From DATGHS01 sp035307785 (GTDB taxonomy: Bacteria; Planctomycetota; Planctomycetia; Gemmatales; Gemmataceae): a stretch of 22,055 nt of DNA. A program made the translations under genes and the position numbers. The stretch covers positions 1 to 22,055 of the forward strand of contig DATGHS010000501.1 of assembly GCA_035307785.1 (NCBI GenBank), given 5' to 3'. A model generated the notes under the pieces. It had not been told where the DNA came from and ran no database searches. It saw only the letters and a program-made list of their open reading frames with translations. The first letter of the stretch is position 1. Every line of letters starts with the position of its first letter. Below, piece by piece: positions 1 through 7,903 of this stretch.

Positions 1-181
1 CGGTGTTCAGGTAATGAAGGGTGTGGAAATAGTAATAATCCTCGGTGCCGGGGATGAGCTTCTTGAGCGCTTCCTCCCGGTCCTTCGCCAAAGCGAAGTC
101 CTCAATGAAGCCGATCTCACCCGCGATCGTCGCCGGCAGGCAAACCAAACCAACGCCTAGACAGACGATCAGTCGCTTCAT
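1..181 (-). CDS. N-terminus of a secreted protein (partial, runs off the window)
   Basis: The first 60 codons of a minus-strand gene are visible. The ATG at 181-179 is preceded by GAGGTGA at a good Shine-Dalgarno distance. The protein opens with a short basic start (MKRL), a hydrophobic core and a small-residue end (PATIAG), which is a typical Sec signal peptide cleaved near residue 20-21. The mature start continues EIGFIEDFALAKDREEALKK and then LIPGTEDYYYF. I do not recognise a named domain in this fragment. The YYY-rich stretch recalls large secreted planctomycete proteins, but that is memory and not a search. It is divergent from the kinase gene across a 369-bp gap. Confidence 0.75.
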   Translation of the reverse strand, partial: MKRLIVCLGVGLVCLPATIAGEIGFIEDFALAKDREEALKKLIPGTEDYYYFHTLHYLNT

Positions 182-550
182 GGGTCACCTCGCCAAAATG
201 AGAGCCAAAAACGCACAATCCTTGGGGACTGTGGACGCACCGCTTCCCCAATCGCGGGCCGTTAGGTGCAACATATTGACGAGTGAGACAAGTATAAGGA
301 TTGACCGAAGCGATTTAGCTCTTGATGTCTGCCAAAAAGCTGGTCTCGGTGCCAAAAAACTTCTGATGCGCGTTTGAGCATATCGGTCATATTCGCTCGG
401 AAAATGGACTTCAAGGCTTGCACCGGCAGCGAAAACGACCCATAATTAGGTGCAATGTAAAAATGGGTAGATTCCGCGCAATTTGCGGAAGCCTTTTCAA
501 GCGATTCGAGTGCCAGCCGTACGTCGCGGGAGCAGCGATCGGAGTCCAGA
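182..550. other. Intergenic region between divergent genes
   Basis: No convincing gene lies here; the open frames that cross it lack known motifs and overlap the kinase gene. The ten-base word TTAGGTGCAA occurs at 262-271 and 446-455, and TAGGTGCAA recurs at 2129-2137 just after the kinase stop. This may be chance. Promoters for both flanking genes should lie here, but I cannot pick a clear -35/-10 pair. Confidence 0.5.
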
Positions 551-2131
551 GTGGATAAACGAGCCGACCGCACACCTTCCGATCCGAAACCAGAAGTCGG
601 GAACAGGGACTTTTCAGTTGCCGACGCGCCTCCGCTTATTCCCATAACCAAAAAGCCCGGCGAATCCGATTACAAAGCCACGCCTGTCCAGGTATCGGCC
701 TTTCTGGAAGAAAATGCCAGTGGCGAAGCCGATACTCCCGATTTTCAAGACACAACCAGCATCGAGCCGAAGCCGGACGTCACCATGTTGGGCGACTTCT
801 TGCTCGCCAAGAAGATCGGCGAAGGCGGCATGGGAACGGTCTACGAGGCGCAGCAGGTCAGCCTTGACCGCGTCGTGGCGCTCAAAGTTCCGGCCCGGCA
901 CCTGACCAGGGACAAGAGGTTCGTCAAGCGCTTCCAGCGCGAGGCCAAGGTGATGGCCCAGCTGGACCATCCCCATATCTTGCGCTGCTTTACGTTTGGC
1001 GAAGCGCACGGCTATCACTATCTGGCCATGGAACTGGCCTCGGCCGGCAGCCTGGATGACTGGATTGAGCGCCTGGGGCACCTGTCGGTCGGCGATTCGT
1101 TGCACGTTATTATCGCGGCGGCTGCGGGACTCCAGCACGCGCATGATCAGAGTCTGGTGCACCGCGACGTCAAGCCCGGCAACATTCTGATTACAGGTAA
1201 GGGCGTAGTGAAGGTTTCCGACCTGGGCCTGGCCAAGGCAATGACGGAAGAGGACCTGACGCTGACAAAATCCGGCACCGGCATCGGCACGCCTGTCTAC
1301 ATGCCGCCCGAACAGATGCGCGACGCGAAAAATGTGGATGCGCGCTACGACATCTATGCACTCGGCTGTGTACTTTACCATTGCCTCACAGGCCGGCCAC
1401 CATTCAAAGGCGAAAGTTACATCGAGCTATTCGAAGCCAAAGAACACCGCCGCTATTCGCCGCCGCGCACCTTCAACAAGGACGTGCCGCCGCGTCTGGA
1501 GATCATCATTGATAAAGCGCTCGAAAAAGAGCCCAAGCATCGCTATCAAACCTGCGCCGAACTGATCCAGGACTTGGAGAGCTTGAACCTGGCCCATACC
1601 ACGCTGAGCTTCATCACGGCTTCGGAAAGCACGCTGTCCGACATCATGCTCACGCCGGTGCTACCCAAGAACAAAGCTAAGTCGCCGGCCAAGGCATCGC
1701 CGCCGCCAACCGAGACGGCGAAGCCCCCTGCGCCGGTGGAATGGTGGTACGTGCGCGCGATGAATTTCGACAGCGTGCGGCGATTAACGCGCCAGCAAGT
1801 GGTAAACCAGATTCAGAACTCGGAATTCGATCTGAAAGCGGAAGCCAGCCGCTTTCCCGACAAGGGATTCCAGCCGCTCTTGGCCTACGGCGAGTTTGAG
1901 CCGTTCGTGCGTGCGCGCGTCCGCAAACTGCATCTCGACATGAAGACCGCCCGCTACAAGGGCAAGATGGCGGCTCTGCTGAAGGAAGAAGAGCAGTACG
2001 AAGAGAAACAGCAAACCACGGTCAAGCTGCGGCAGCTATCCCTTTGGCTTGGACCGCTCATCCTGTTCATATTCTTGAGCGGCCTCGGGTACGCAATTTA
2101 CCTGGTCATCAAATCGCTTTCCGCCAAATAG
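551..2131 (+). CDS. Membrane-anchored serine/threonine protein kinase (PKN type)
   Basis: A Hanks-type Ser/Thr kinase of 526 aa that phosphorylates unknown targets. A disordered Pro/Asp-rich N-terminus (1-79) precedes the kinase domain at about 80-345. Visible motifs are the glycine loop GEGGMG (90-95), the ATP-binding lysine in VALKV (K112), the helix-C glutamate near E131, the catalytic loop HRDVKPGN (204-211), DLG in place of DFG (224-226), and PPE in place of APE (252-254). All catalytic residues are present, so it is probably active. A Pro/Lys linker (370-396) leads to a segment starting EWWYVRAMNF that loosely recalls a GYF_2 fold, then a Lys/Glu-rich stretch and one transmembrane helix (about 498-519) near the C-terminus. 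The kinase is therefore probably cytoplasmic, tethered at its tail, with no extracellular sensor. The start is a GTG with GGAG six bases upstream. An ATG at codon 79 would remove the linker but is less likely. Confidence 0.93.
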   Translation: MDKRADRTPSDPKPEVGNRDFSVADAPPLIPITKKPGESDYKATPVQVSAFLEENASGEADTPDFQDTTSIEPKPDVTMLGDFLLAKKIGEGGMGTVYEAQQVSLDRVVALKVPARHLTRDKRFVKRFQREAKVMAQLDHPHILRCFTFGEAHGYHYLAMELASAGSLDDWIERLGHLSVGDSLHVIIAAAAGLQHAHDQSLVHRDVKPGNILITGKGVVKVSDLGLAKAMTEEDLTLTKSGTGIGTPVYMPPEQMRDAKNVDARYDIYALGCVLYHCLTGRPPFKGESYIELFEAKEHRRYSPPRTFNKDVPPRLEIIIDKALEKEPKHRYQTCAELIQDLESLNLAHTTLSFITASESTLSDIMLTPVLPKNKAKSPAKASPPPTETAKPPAPVEWWYVRAMNFDSVRRLTRQQVVNQIQNSEFDLKAEASRFPDKGFQPLLAYGEFEPFVRARVRKLHLDMKTARYKGKMAALLKEEEQYEEKQQTTVKLRQLSLWLGPLILFIFLSGLGYAIYLVIKSLSAK

Positions 2132-2180
2132 GTGCAAAACTCGAAAGCGCTCGGCCGCCATTCTGTGGCCTTCCTTGTGC

Positions 2181-3077
2181 TCATTTCTTCACGCCCGGCC
2201 ACAACTTTCCCGGATCAAAATCAGACTCGTCGAGCGGCACTGGTGTTTGCAACCGGTCGAAGCAGTAATACTCAACTTCGTAATGATTTTGATCGTATGT
2301 CTGAATCAGCAATGGCAATGATGTGGCTTCGTCAAAGTAAAGATAACGAGTACCGCCTTTCGGTAGAAACGACTCCACTCCCGGCAAAATCGTTTGCTCG
2401 ATGGTTTCCATTGGGTTTGGGAACTCAGCCCGGGCTTTCTTACCGAGATAGCGCACTGAGCCGGCATTCGATTGCCTGCGGTCGATGGCGTCCAGTAAAG
2501 CGCTAAAACGAATGACCGCTGCCCCGATGCCGGCTTCTTGAATGGGGTACCGGCTACGCGACTTCATCAACTCGCTGTCGGGTGAAAGCTGCATATAGCG
2601 ACCGGGCCCAAGCCAGTCGCCTTGCCCGGTCAAAACCTGGATCTTGTCGTCGTACTGCCCTTTCACATAAACAAGTTCGCGGCCTTTGTTCTCATCGCCC
2701 AGCCATTTGAAATGAATGCTCAGCGGCGAACGCCGATATTTCAGCATGATCACTTCCATAGGCTCATTCTTGCCGCTCTCCTGCTCGCGCCGGCGCAGGC
2801 GGCAAATGTAGCTGTTCAACGCTTTCTCTTTTTCGAGCGCCTTGTCCACCAGCCGGCGTGCGGGCAGATCGTCGGCGCGGGACACTGGTTTGGTCGGCGT
2901 CTCTTTTATGGGCGGCGGTGGTGGGTCAATCCTTGGCAACGGGTCGGGCTGGGGCGGTTGCATCTGCCCGCGCGCTGTCTGCGGGCCGGCCGGCGTCCGT
3001 TGCCGCAAAGCGAAGCAGCCGGACAGGCCGAACAAGATGACGATGCCGAATGATAATGCGAGCGCTTCCTTGCGCAT
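2181..3077 (-). CDS. DUF1571-type lipoprotein
   Basis: A 298-aa protein with a lipoprotein signal: a basic start, a hydrophobic stretch, and the lipobox LSGC with the lipidated cysteine at residue 21. A Pro/Gln-rich low-complexity linker follows (about 28-65), typical of planctomycete envelope proteins. The rest fits the DUF1571 pattern I remember: LNSYICRLRRREQ, a later YRRSPLSIHFKW, ELVYVKGQY, and YPIQEAGIG. The molecular function is unknown; the family is common in Planctomycetes and the placement is envelope-facing. No strong Shine-Dalgarno precedes the ATG (GGGGCGACAGC). It converges on the kinase gene with a 49-bp gap. Confidence 0.85.
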   Translation of the reverse strand: MRKEALALSFGIVILFGLSGCFALRQRTPAGPQTARGQMQPPQPDPLPRIDPPPPPIKETPTKPVSRADDLPARRLVDKALEKEKALNSYICRLRRREQESGKNEPMEVIMLKYRRSPLSIHFKWLGDENKGRELVYVKGQYDDKIQVLTGQGDWLGPGRYMQLSPDSELMKSRSRYPIQEAGIGAAVIRFSALLDAIDRRQSNAGSVRYLGKKARAEFPNPMETIEQTILPGVESFLPKGGTRYLYFDEATSLPLLIQTYDQNHYEVEYYCFDRLQTPVPLDESDFDPGKLWPGVKK

Positions 3078-3505
3078 GCTGTCGCCCCACTTTGGAATCC
3101 GATCTCAAGCCCGAAGCGTATACCCGGCGAAATGAAAAAATGATAGCCGGAGTCGCCAATTCGGGTGAAACCAGGATGTCTGGGGTGGATGGCGTCGCTG
3201 AATTGGGAAGCCAAGTGCCCGTTTGGCTGGTGGCAGGCGAAGTGTTTCGTTTCCATTTCATGCAAACAGACACACCCCCCCTGAAACGAAACGCTTTTTC
3301 GTGAAATCAAACGGATTTTTGAATGACATTCCACCAGAAGGATCGTACACTGCGGATCGCGCGCGTCGGCCAATTGTCAGCATTAGACTAAATCGATGAT
3401 GATTGCGCGCGCTATAGGCTCCGACCCAGATTGCGTAGTCTGCTTCCGTCGCAGCCGGCAATTTACTGGTCTTGAGAAAGTGGGGTTTTCCAATGTGTTT
3501 TTCAG
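3078..3505. other. Intergenic region with a small inverted repeat
   Basis: This 428-bp stretch between the lipoprotein gene and the tRNA holds no supported gene. A minus-strand frame crossing the tRNA yields VVGSSPTRGT, a well-known false translation of a tRNA. A perfect 10-bp inverted repeat, GTTTCGTTTC at 3244-3253 and GAAACGAAAC at 3283-3292, encloses a C-tract (3273-3281). I see no T-run typical of a terminator directly after the repeat. Confidence 0.5.
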
Positions 3506-3579
<74 letters not shown>

Positions 3580-3705
3580 GCGCCGCTTTCCGAACGGACT
3601 TCTTTACCTTATCGGCGCTGCGGCGCGCTGACAAGAGAGCCTGCGGACCCGGCAGGCTCGAAGACTCGCCTGCCGGCTTGCGCCCACGACATGGCCGGCT
3701 TGCGC

Positions 3706-4827
3706 TCACGCCATCACCATGAATTGCTTGCATTGGATGCCGTTGCGGCCGGATTTGAGGTAGGTTCTTGGCTCCGGCTGGGCGAAGCCGTTTTTGTCCA
3801 CCGTGCGCACGCGCAGTTCGTAGCCACCGGGTTTCAAGTCCTTCTGCGTGACCGACCAGAGGGCGACGCTGTAGCGCAGCGGCCATTCCTTGGGCTTGCC
3901 GGTCTTCGGGTCGAAGCCCCACACGTCGTTCGGCAGCACGCCATTGGGCAGGCCGCCGCCCCAGTCGTCGGGCGGCGGGTCGATTTCGGCTGGCAGCCAC
4001 TTCGCCACCTTCCAGGCGGGGTCGTCGTCCGCGATGCGGCCATGCGTGCCGGCTTCCGGCCGCAGCCAGTATTCGACTCGCTCCAATCCAGGCCAGCCGA
4101 CCATGGCGGTGCCACGAATCACCACCGGCTTGCCGGCGGCAAACGTCTGGGCTTCGGTGCTCTCTAAATAGGCGGCGGTCTTGAGATACGAGTCCGGATC
4201 GTCGTTTTGCTCGGCGTAGGTGTCGTTCGTTTTGTAATCGTTGGTGACCACGATCATTTGCAGCCACTTGATCGATTTGAAGCCATGGGCCCACGGCACC
4301 ACCATGCGCACGGGGCCGCCGCGGACGAGTGAAATCGGCTCGCCGTTGAGCTTGTAGGCGACGAAAACGGGAAGTTCGCCGGGCGGGCCGTCGAGAACCT
4401 GATTGAGGCCCAACGATGAACGGAACATCTGCTTCGGGTCGTTGTTGTGAAAGCCCCAGTAAAAGACGCGGCGGGCGTTCCCAATCTTGCCGGCCAGCTT
4501 CAGCACCTCGCGCAACGGCACGCCTTCCCACAAGCCTTGTCCGAGCGGGAAATCGATGTTGCTGCATTGCATCGCTTTCAAAAAGCGCACCGCTTTGGTC
4601 TTGCCGAGGTCGAGGAGCATGTTGAAATCGATGGCGGTGCTGTCGGAAAGCAAGCGCGGCTTGTCGATCTTTGCGCCGCTTTCGGCTGTGATTTCCAAAC
4701 GCCAGGTTTCGGGCGTCAGCCGGGCTTGAAGAAGCGCTTCCCCCTTGAGCGAATGTGGGCGCGGGTCGCCGCGGCTAACGTCGCGGAACTTGGCGGAGGC
4801 GGTCAGGAATTGATGTTGTTCGGGCAT
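3706..4827 (-). CDS. Sulfite-oxidase-family molybdopterin-dependent oxidoreductase
   Basis: A 373-aa protein with the sulfite oxidase fold. The cysteine expected to bind molybdenum is C88 in QCSNIDFPLGQGLWEGVPL, resembling the CAGN...W.GV.L signature of the family. Further conserved blocks are AYKLNGEPISLVRGGPVRMV (158-177) and VPWAHGFKSIKWL. Residues about 230-373, with ELRVRTVDKNG, look like the Mo-cofactor dimerisation domain. Unlike typical periplasmic members I see no Tat or Sec signal, so it is either cytoplasmic or its start is upstream and unrecognised. No haem domain or cytochrome gene lies nearby, so the electron acceptor and substrate are unknown. The start ATG at 4827 lacks a clear Shine-Dalgarno. 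The gene lies 126 bp before the tRNA gene in the same direction. Confidence 0.85.
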   Translation of the reverse strand: MPEQHQFLTASAKFRDVSRGDPRPHSLKGEALLQARLTPETWRLEITAESGAKIDKPRLLSDSTAIDFNMLLDLGKTKAVRFLKAMQCSNIDFPLGQGLWEGVPLREVLKLAGKIGNARRVFYWGFHNNDPKQMFRSSLGLNQVLDGPPGELPVFVAYKLNGEPISLVRGGPVRMVVPWAHGFKSIKWLQMIVVTNDYKTNDTYAEQNDDPDSYLKTAAYLESTEAQTFAAGKPVVIRGTAMVGWPGLERVEYWLRPEAGTHGRIADDDPAWKVAKWLPAEIDPPPDDWGGGLPNGVLPNDVWGFDPKTGKPKEWPLRYSVALWSVTQKDLKPGGYELRVRTVDKNGFAQPEPRTYLKSGRNGIQCKQFMVMA

Positions 4828-4845
4828 GGAGAGGTTCTCGAATTT

Positions 4846-4941
4846 GCTCCCCCTTCCCTCTTAGGGAAGGGGGTCGGGGGGTTAGGTGAAAGACGCTCAA
4901 CCTAACCCCCTAACCCCTTTCCCTAAGAGGGAAGGGGGAAC
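4846..4941. repeat. Large imperfect palindrome (REP/MITE-like)
   Basis: Two arms of about 42-44 nt face each other around a short loop. Each arm itself contains the inner palindrome CCCTTCCCTCTTAGGGAAGG or its complement, and each carries GTTAGGT/ACCTAAC next to the loop (4881-4887 and 4900-4906). It lies between the VOC gene and the molybdopterin enzyme gene, 19 bp from the latter's start codon. Repeats of this CCTAACCCCC/TTCCCTCTTAGGGAA type are, from memory, dispersed in several bacterial genomes including planctomycetes. It has no coding potential. Confidence 0.85.
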
Positions 4942-4962
4942 AGAAATCGGATTGCAGTTTGT

Positions 4963-5412
4963 TTATTTCTTTTTCGCCTTGACCTTCGGTCGCGAATTTC
5001 GGCTCGCGCTCGCAGCGACCTTGCGAGGCTTCGCTTTCTGCGGTTTCTTCGTCTTCGCCTTCTTGGTGTATCGCGGCTCGTAGAGTTGCACGACAAAATT
5101 CCCTGGCACCCGGAAATACGTCACCAGCCCGTAGCCGTGATCTTCGATGCTGCCGGTGAATTCCACGCCGCGGCTCTTCAGTTCGGCGACCGTCTTTTCA
5201 ATATTGTCGCAATAAAAGGAAACATGCTGCATTCCGGAACGGGCGCCGTGGTCCAGATCCTCCGGATGGCAACCCATGTCGGCTTCGGGCAAATCGAATA
5301 TGAGCCAACCTTCGCCCACATCGGTAAACGGAAATTGGAGCTTGTCGCGCAAAAAGGCACGTAGTGCATCCGGCTCCGAGGTGTAGAACATCGTGTGCAC
5401 GCCCTGGATCAT
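4963..5412 (-). CDS. VOC-family (glyoxalase/dioxygenase fold) protein with a lysine-rich tail
   Basis: A 149-aa protein with a two-module VOC fold in residues 1-115. It starts MIQGVHTMFYTS, with H6 at the usual first metal-ligand position. The second half has MQHVSFYCDNIEKTVAELKS, where H63 is a ligand candidate, and ends VPGNFVVQLYEPRY with E112 at the usual last ligand position. This suggests a metal-dependent lyase, dioxygenase or isomerase-like protein, substrate unknown. Residues 115-149 are a Lys/Arg/Ala/Pro-rich tail ending PKVKAKKK, which could bind nucleic acid or be a low-complexity extension. Start ATG at 5412 has GGGGA about 8 nt upstream. It lies 99 bp after the 701-aa gene in the same direction. 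Confidence 0.85.
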   Translation of the reverse strand: MIQGVHTMFYTSEPDALRAFLRDKLQFPFTDVGEGWLIFDLPEADMGCHPEDLDHGARSGMQHVSFYCDNIEKTVAELKSRGVEFTGSIEDHGYGLVTYFRVPGNFVVQLYEPRYTKKAKTKKPQKAKPRKVAASASRNSRPKVKAKKK

Positions 5413-5511
5413 GTCTCAGTCCCCGAAATAATTGGCGCTGGGGTTGCAAGCAATGTAGGCGTCCGCGCGGGATTTTCCAGCCGCATCATCGTGCTCGGCT
5501 GTCCCTCGCAG

Positions 5512-7617
5512 CTAAACGTGGCGTTCGAGGCATTGCTGAAGTAATTCGACTTGTTGCTGCAAAGCGGAGATACTCTCTTCCGCCACCAAGAGCGACACCG
5601 GGCCGAGCCGTTCGCGGATTAGTTGTTGAGTGGCGGGGAATTGCATCAGGCCGTCGGCGAGTTCGGACGTCGGTGTGGTCAGCACCAGGCAACGCTGCAA
5701 GAGAAAGGTCGCGCGCTTTTCCGGCAGGGCCAGCAAGCGTGCGGCGGCTGAGAGGGGCTGGCCGCTACGCTCCTTGAACCACTCCTCGAGGCTTTGAAGT
5801 GTCAGTCCGTTGGCCAGAGCTTTTTGCAACGATTCGTGGGTGAAGCGGTAACTACTTTGATTCTCGGCGCTGTTGGGGAGCAGTTCAGCTACGCGAGCAG
5901 TTTCCAGGTCCAAGAGCAAATCGGAGCGCGAACGGTCCACGGTGAAGGTCACGCCATCGCCGGCCAGTTGCAGGCATTGCTCGGCCTTGGCGCCATAGTC
6001 GCGCGTGGAGGTTAGCCGCAATTGGCGGAAGTCCACGGCGCTCTCATCGCCCACGAGCCCCATGCGGTCCGACAACTTCAATTCCACCAAGCCACGGGCC
6101 AAGGCCGCATCCAGGTCGGCCGCGCTCGCGAATTCCAGTAGCGTGGCGTTGTCGTAGACTACGATGCGGTCGCGCTTGTTGGACCAGGTTCGCAGCGCCT
6201 CGGCAACATTTTCCGGAAGCTCACGCATGCCATGTTGTTGCAGCAAGCGGCGTATATCTTCCAGGTGCAGACCCGATTCCAGGCCGCGATAAACTTGCTC
6301 GGCCCGAAGTTCGAGCACGCAGGCCGTGCCGAGCGATTTCCAGCGGGCGAAGCGCGACAGGTTGGCAATAAGCGCCGGCGTGAGACCCTGGCGAAAGGCG
6401 AGAATCTCGAAATTCGCCTGCACCATCAGCGTTTGCTGGTATTCCCTTGGCTGGGGCGGCGCTTTGTCGCCCGAGAGCAGCCAGCGGCCAAATGGAGACA
6501 GACGAATGAGAGGTTGGCCATTCTTCTCGGTGGCATGCTGAATTAGCTGAAGTTGGTAGAACAGGCCGTACATGAGAGCGGCAAACCACTCGGTCCCAGC
6601 CCCATTCTTGCCGCCGGCCCAGAATGGATGATGATCCAAAAGCCAGGTTTCCACGTCTTCGGCCAAAACCCACCGCGAATCGGTCTGACGCGCGAGCAAA
6701 AGCAAAAGGAGCAGATACACCGACGGAAAGACGTGTGCCGCGTCGCGTTCGACTTGCCAGCCATAGATCGGGTCCCAATTTTCGAGCGCGGGCAATGCCG
6801 ACCACAGCTCACGAAGCAAGGGAAACAGGCCTTGCTCCCAGGCAAGGGAAGGCCGACCAACCCGCAGTTCCGCGCCGTCTTCGCCCAGGATTCCCGCGGC
6901 CTTCGCCCAGGCCACGCAGAGCAGTGGAACGTCGGGCATATTGCCGAGGCTATCGGCAAAAGCGGCGTTCAACATCGAGTCGGCCTGCAGGCGCTGGAGG
7001 TCACGCTTGAAGAAGTCGCGCTGAAGGGTTTGCCGCAGCGGTGTCTCTCCAACTTGCTGCCAAACGACGGCAAGTCGCAGGGGCCATTCGAGCCCATCCG
7101 CTTCGCGAACTTCCGCTCGTGCCGGCGCGGCCGCGGGCAACTCCGGTAAACCCAAGTCTTCGCCCAGTATGCGCTGCGTTATCTGCGGGGGGACAAAAAC
7201 TTGCCAGGAATCCGCCGTGCCACTGGCCAGGAATTGTTGGAAGCTAACCAGCGATTTTCCGTTCTGTTTACGAAGAGGGTACAGAAGACCTTCCTCGAAC
7301 AGCGTTTGGATCGGCAACAGGCCGTCGGAGTGGCCCAACGCGGCGAGCATCGAAAGTAAATGCGTGACTTTCCAACACGGCTGCCGGCTGAGGCCGATGA
7401 GCGCGAGCAGTTTACGGCATACGGGCGAAAGCTCTCGGAGGCGACGATCTACGACGGGCGCATTTTCAATAGCCAAACGGAGGCGCTGCGTGAGATCTTC
7501 AATTGGCCAATGCCCCCGGCTCTTGAGCAAGCGCGCGGCCACCTGGCGGATAAGGACTTCGTCATATCCCGCCAGCGTTGCATCCAAGCGGTCCAGCCAA
7601 TTATCAGGTGCGATCAT
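5512..7617 (-). CDS. XPB/Ssl2-like helicase-associated protein (non-enzymatic partner)
   Basis: A 701-aa protein with no Walker motifs. Residues about 10-115 look like a winged-helix/HTH region. Residues about 395-515 (start TLMVQANFEILAFRQG, then LPENVAEALRTWSNKRDRI) match the pattern of Helicase_C_3, the XPB/Ssl2 N-terminal-like domain that also begins the adjacent helicase. A second, weaker copy may span 545-630 (YRFTHESLQKALANGL). Residues 640-701 form a tail, RCLVLTTPTSELADGL through RERLGPVSLLVAEE. The architecture recalls actinobacterial proteins encoded beside XPB (Mycobacterium Rv0862c beside Rv0861c). I infer a partner of XPB in DNA repair or unwinding. The start ATG at 7617 has only a weak AAGA upstream and follows a strong hairpin. 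Confidence 0.8.
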   Translation of the reverse strand: MIAPDNWLDRLDATLAGYDEVLIRQVAARLLKSRGHWPIEDLTQRLRLAIENAPVVDRRLRELSPVCRKLLALIGLSRQPCWKVTHLLSMLAALGHSDGLLPIQTLFEEGLLYPLRKQNGKSLVSFQQFLASGTADSWQVFVPPQITQRILGEDLGLPELPAAAPARAEVREADGLEWPLRLAVVWQQVGETPLRQTLQRDFFKRDLQRLQADSMLNAAFADSLGNMPDVPLLCVAWAKAAGILGEDGAELRVGRPSLAWEQGLFPLLRELWSALPALENWDPIYGWQVERDAAHVFPSVYLLLLLLLARQTDSRWVLAEDVETWLLDHHPFWAGGKNGAGTEWFAALMYGLFYQLQLIQHATEKNGQPLIRLSPFGRWLLSGDKAPPQPREYQQTLMVQANFEILAFRQGLTPALIANLSRFARWKSLGTACVLELRAEQVYRGLESGLHLEDIRRLLQQHGMRELPENVAEALRTWSNKRDRIVVYDNATLLEFASAADLDAALARGLVELKLSDRMGLVGDESAVDFRQLRLTSTRDYGAKAEQCLQLAGDGVTFTVDRSRSDLLLDLETARVAELLPNSAENQSSYRFTHESLQKALANGLTLQSLEEWFKERSGQPLSAAARLLALPEKRATFLLQRCLVLTTPTSELADGLMQFPATQQLIRERLGPVSLLVAEESISALQQQVELLQQCLERHV

Positions 7618-7628
7618 GTTGTCTTAGG

Positions 7629-7656
7629 GCCCATGGACTGCCGTCCATGGGCTTTT
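7629..7656. repeat. Perfect 10-bp hairpin with a T-run on the plus strand
   Basis: GCCCATGGAC (7629-7638) and GTCCATGGGC (7643-7652) pair perfectly around a 4-nt loop, followed by TTTT on the plus strand. It has the form of an intrinsic terminator for plus-strand transcription, yet no plus-strand gene lies upstream. On the minus strand it sits 11 nt before the ATG of the 701-aa gene, inside the leader between that gene and the 80-aa gene, where it could affect translation or simply be a small repeat. Confidence 0.7.
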
Positions 7657-7657
7657 G

Positions 7658-7900
7658 TTATTCACCGCTCACCACTCTCGGCGTGTGTCCCATTTTTTGC
7701 AGTTCATCTACGACGGCGGCTACACGGCTGGGGCGGACCAGCAGGGCCCGGTCGGTAAGGCGGCCGGCGATGTCGGCCGCTAATTTCTTGCGGGCCAGCA
7801 ATTCCTCGGCCAACACCGCATCCTCGGTTAGCACCAAGCAAACACGGCGGTGCAATTTGACTGCCAGCCGAGTTCCCGGATTGTTATTCACGCGGGCCAT
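7658..7900 (-). CDS. Small protein resembling the C-terminal tail of the XPB partner
   Basis: An 80-aa protein whose start lies only 3 bp after the xpb stop, so it is very likely co-transcribed and translationally linked. It reads as a compact alpha/beta module: RRVCLVLTEDAVLAEELLAR, then RLTDRALLVRPSRVAAVVDE and LQKMGHTPRVV. The series CLVLT..LA..L......I..RL....LLV lines up with residues 643-700 of the neighbouring 701-aa protein (RCLVLTTPTSELADGL ... RERLGPVSLLVAEE). It also recalls, from memory, the end of actinobacterial XPB-partner proteins. No catalytic motif is visible. I infer a stand-alone copy of the partner's tail domain; function unknown. Confidence 0.75.
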   Translation of the reverse strand: MARVNNNPGTRLAVKLHRRVCLVLTEDAVLAEELLARKKLAADIAGRLTDRALLVRPSRVAAVVDELQKMGHTPRVVSGE

Positions 7901-7903
7901 GCG

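Noticed and set aside
262..651. Minus-strand frame over the start of the kinase gene
   Set aside because: No domain, overlaps the kinase start and the divergent promoter region; the kinase has full motif support.
2132..2506. Plus-strand frame after the kinase stop
   Set aside because: It is antisense to the well-supported DUF1571 lipoprotein gene.
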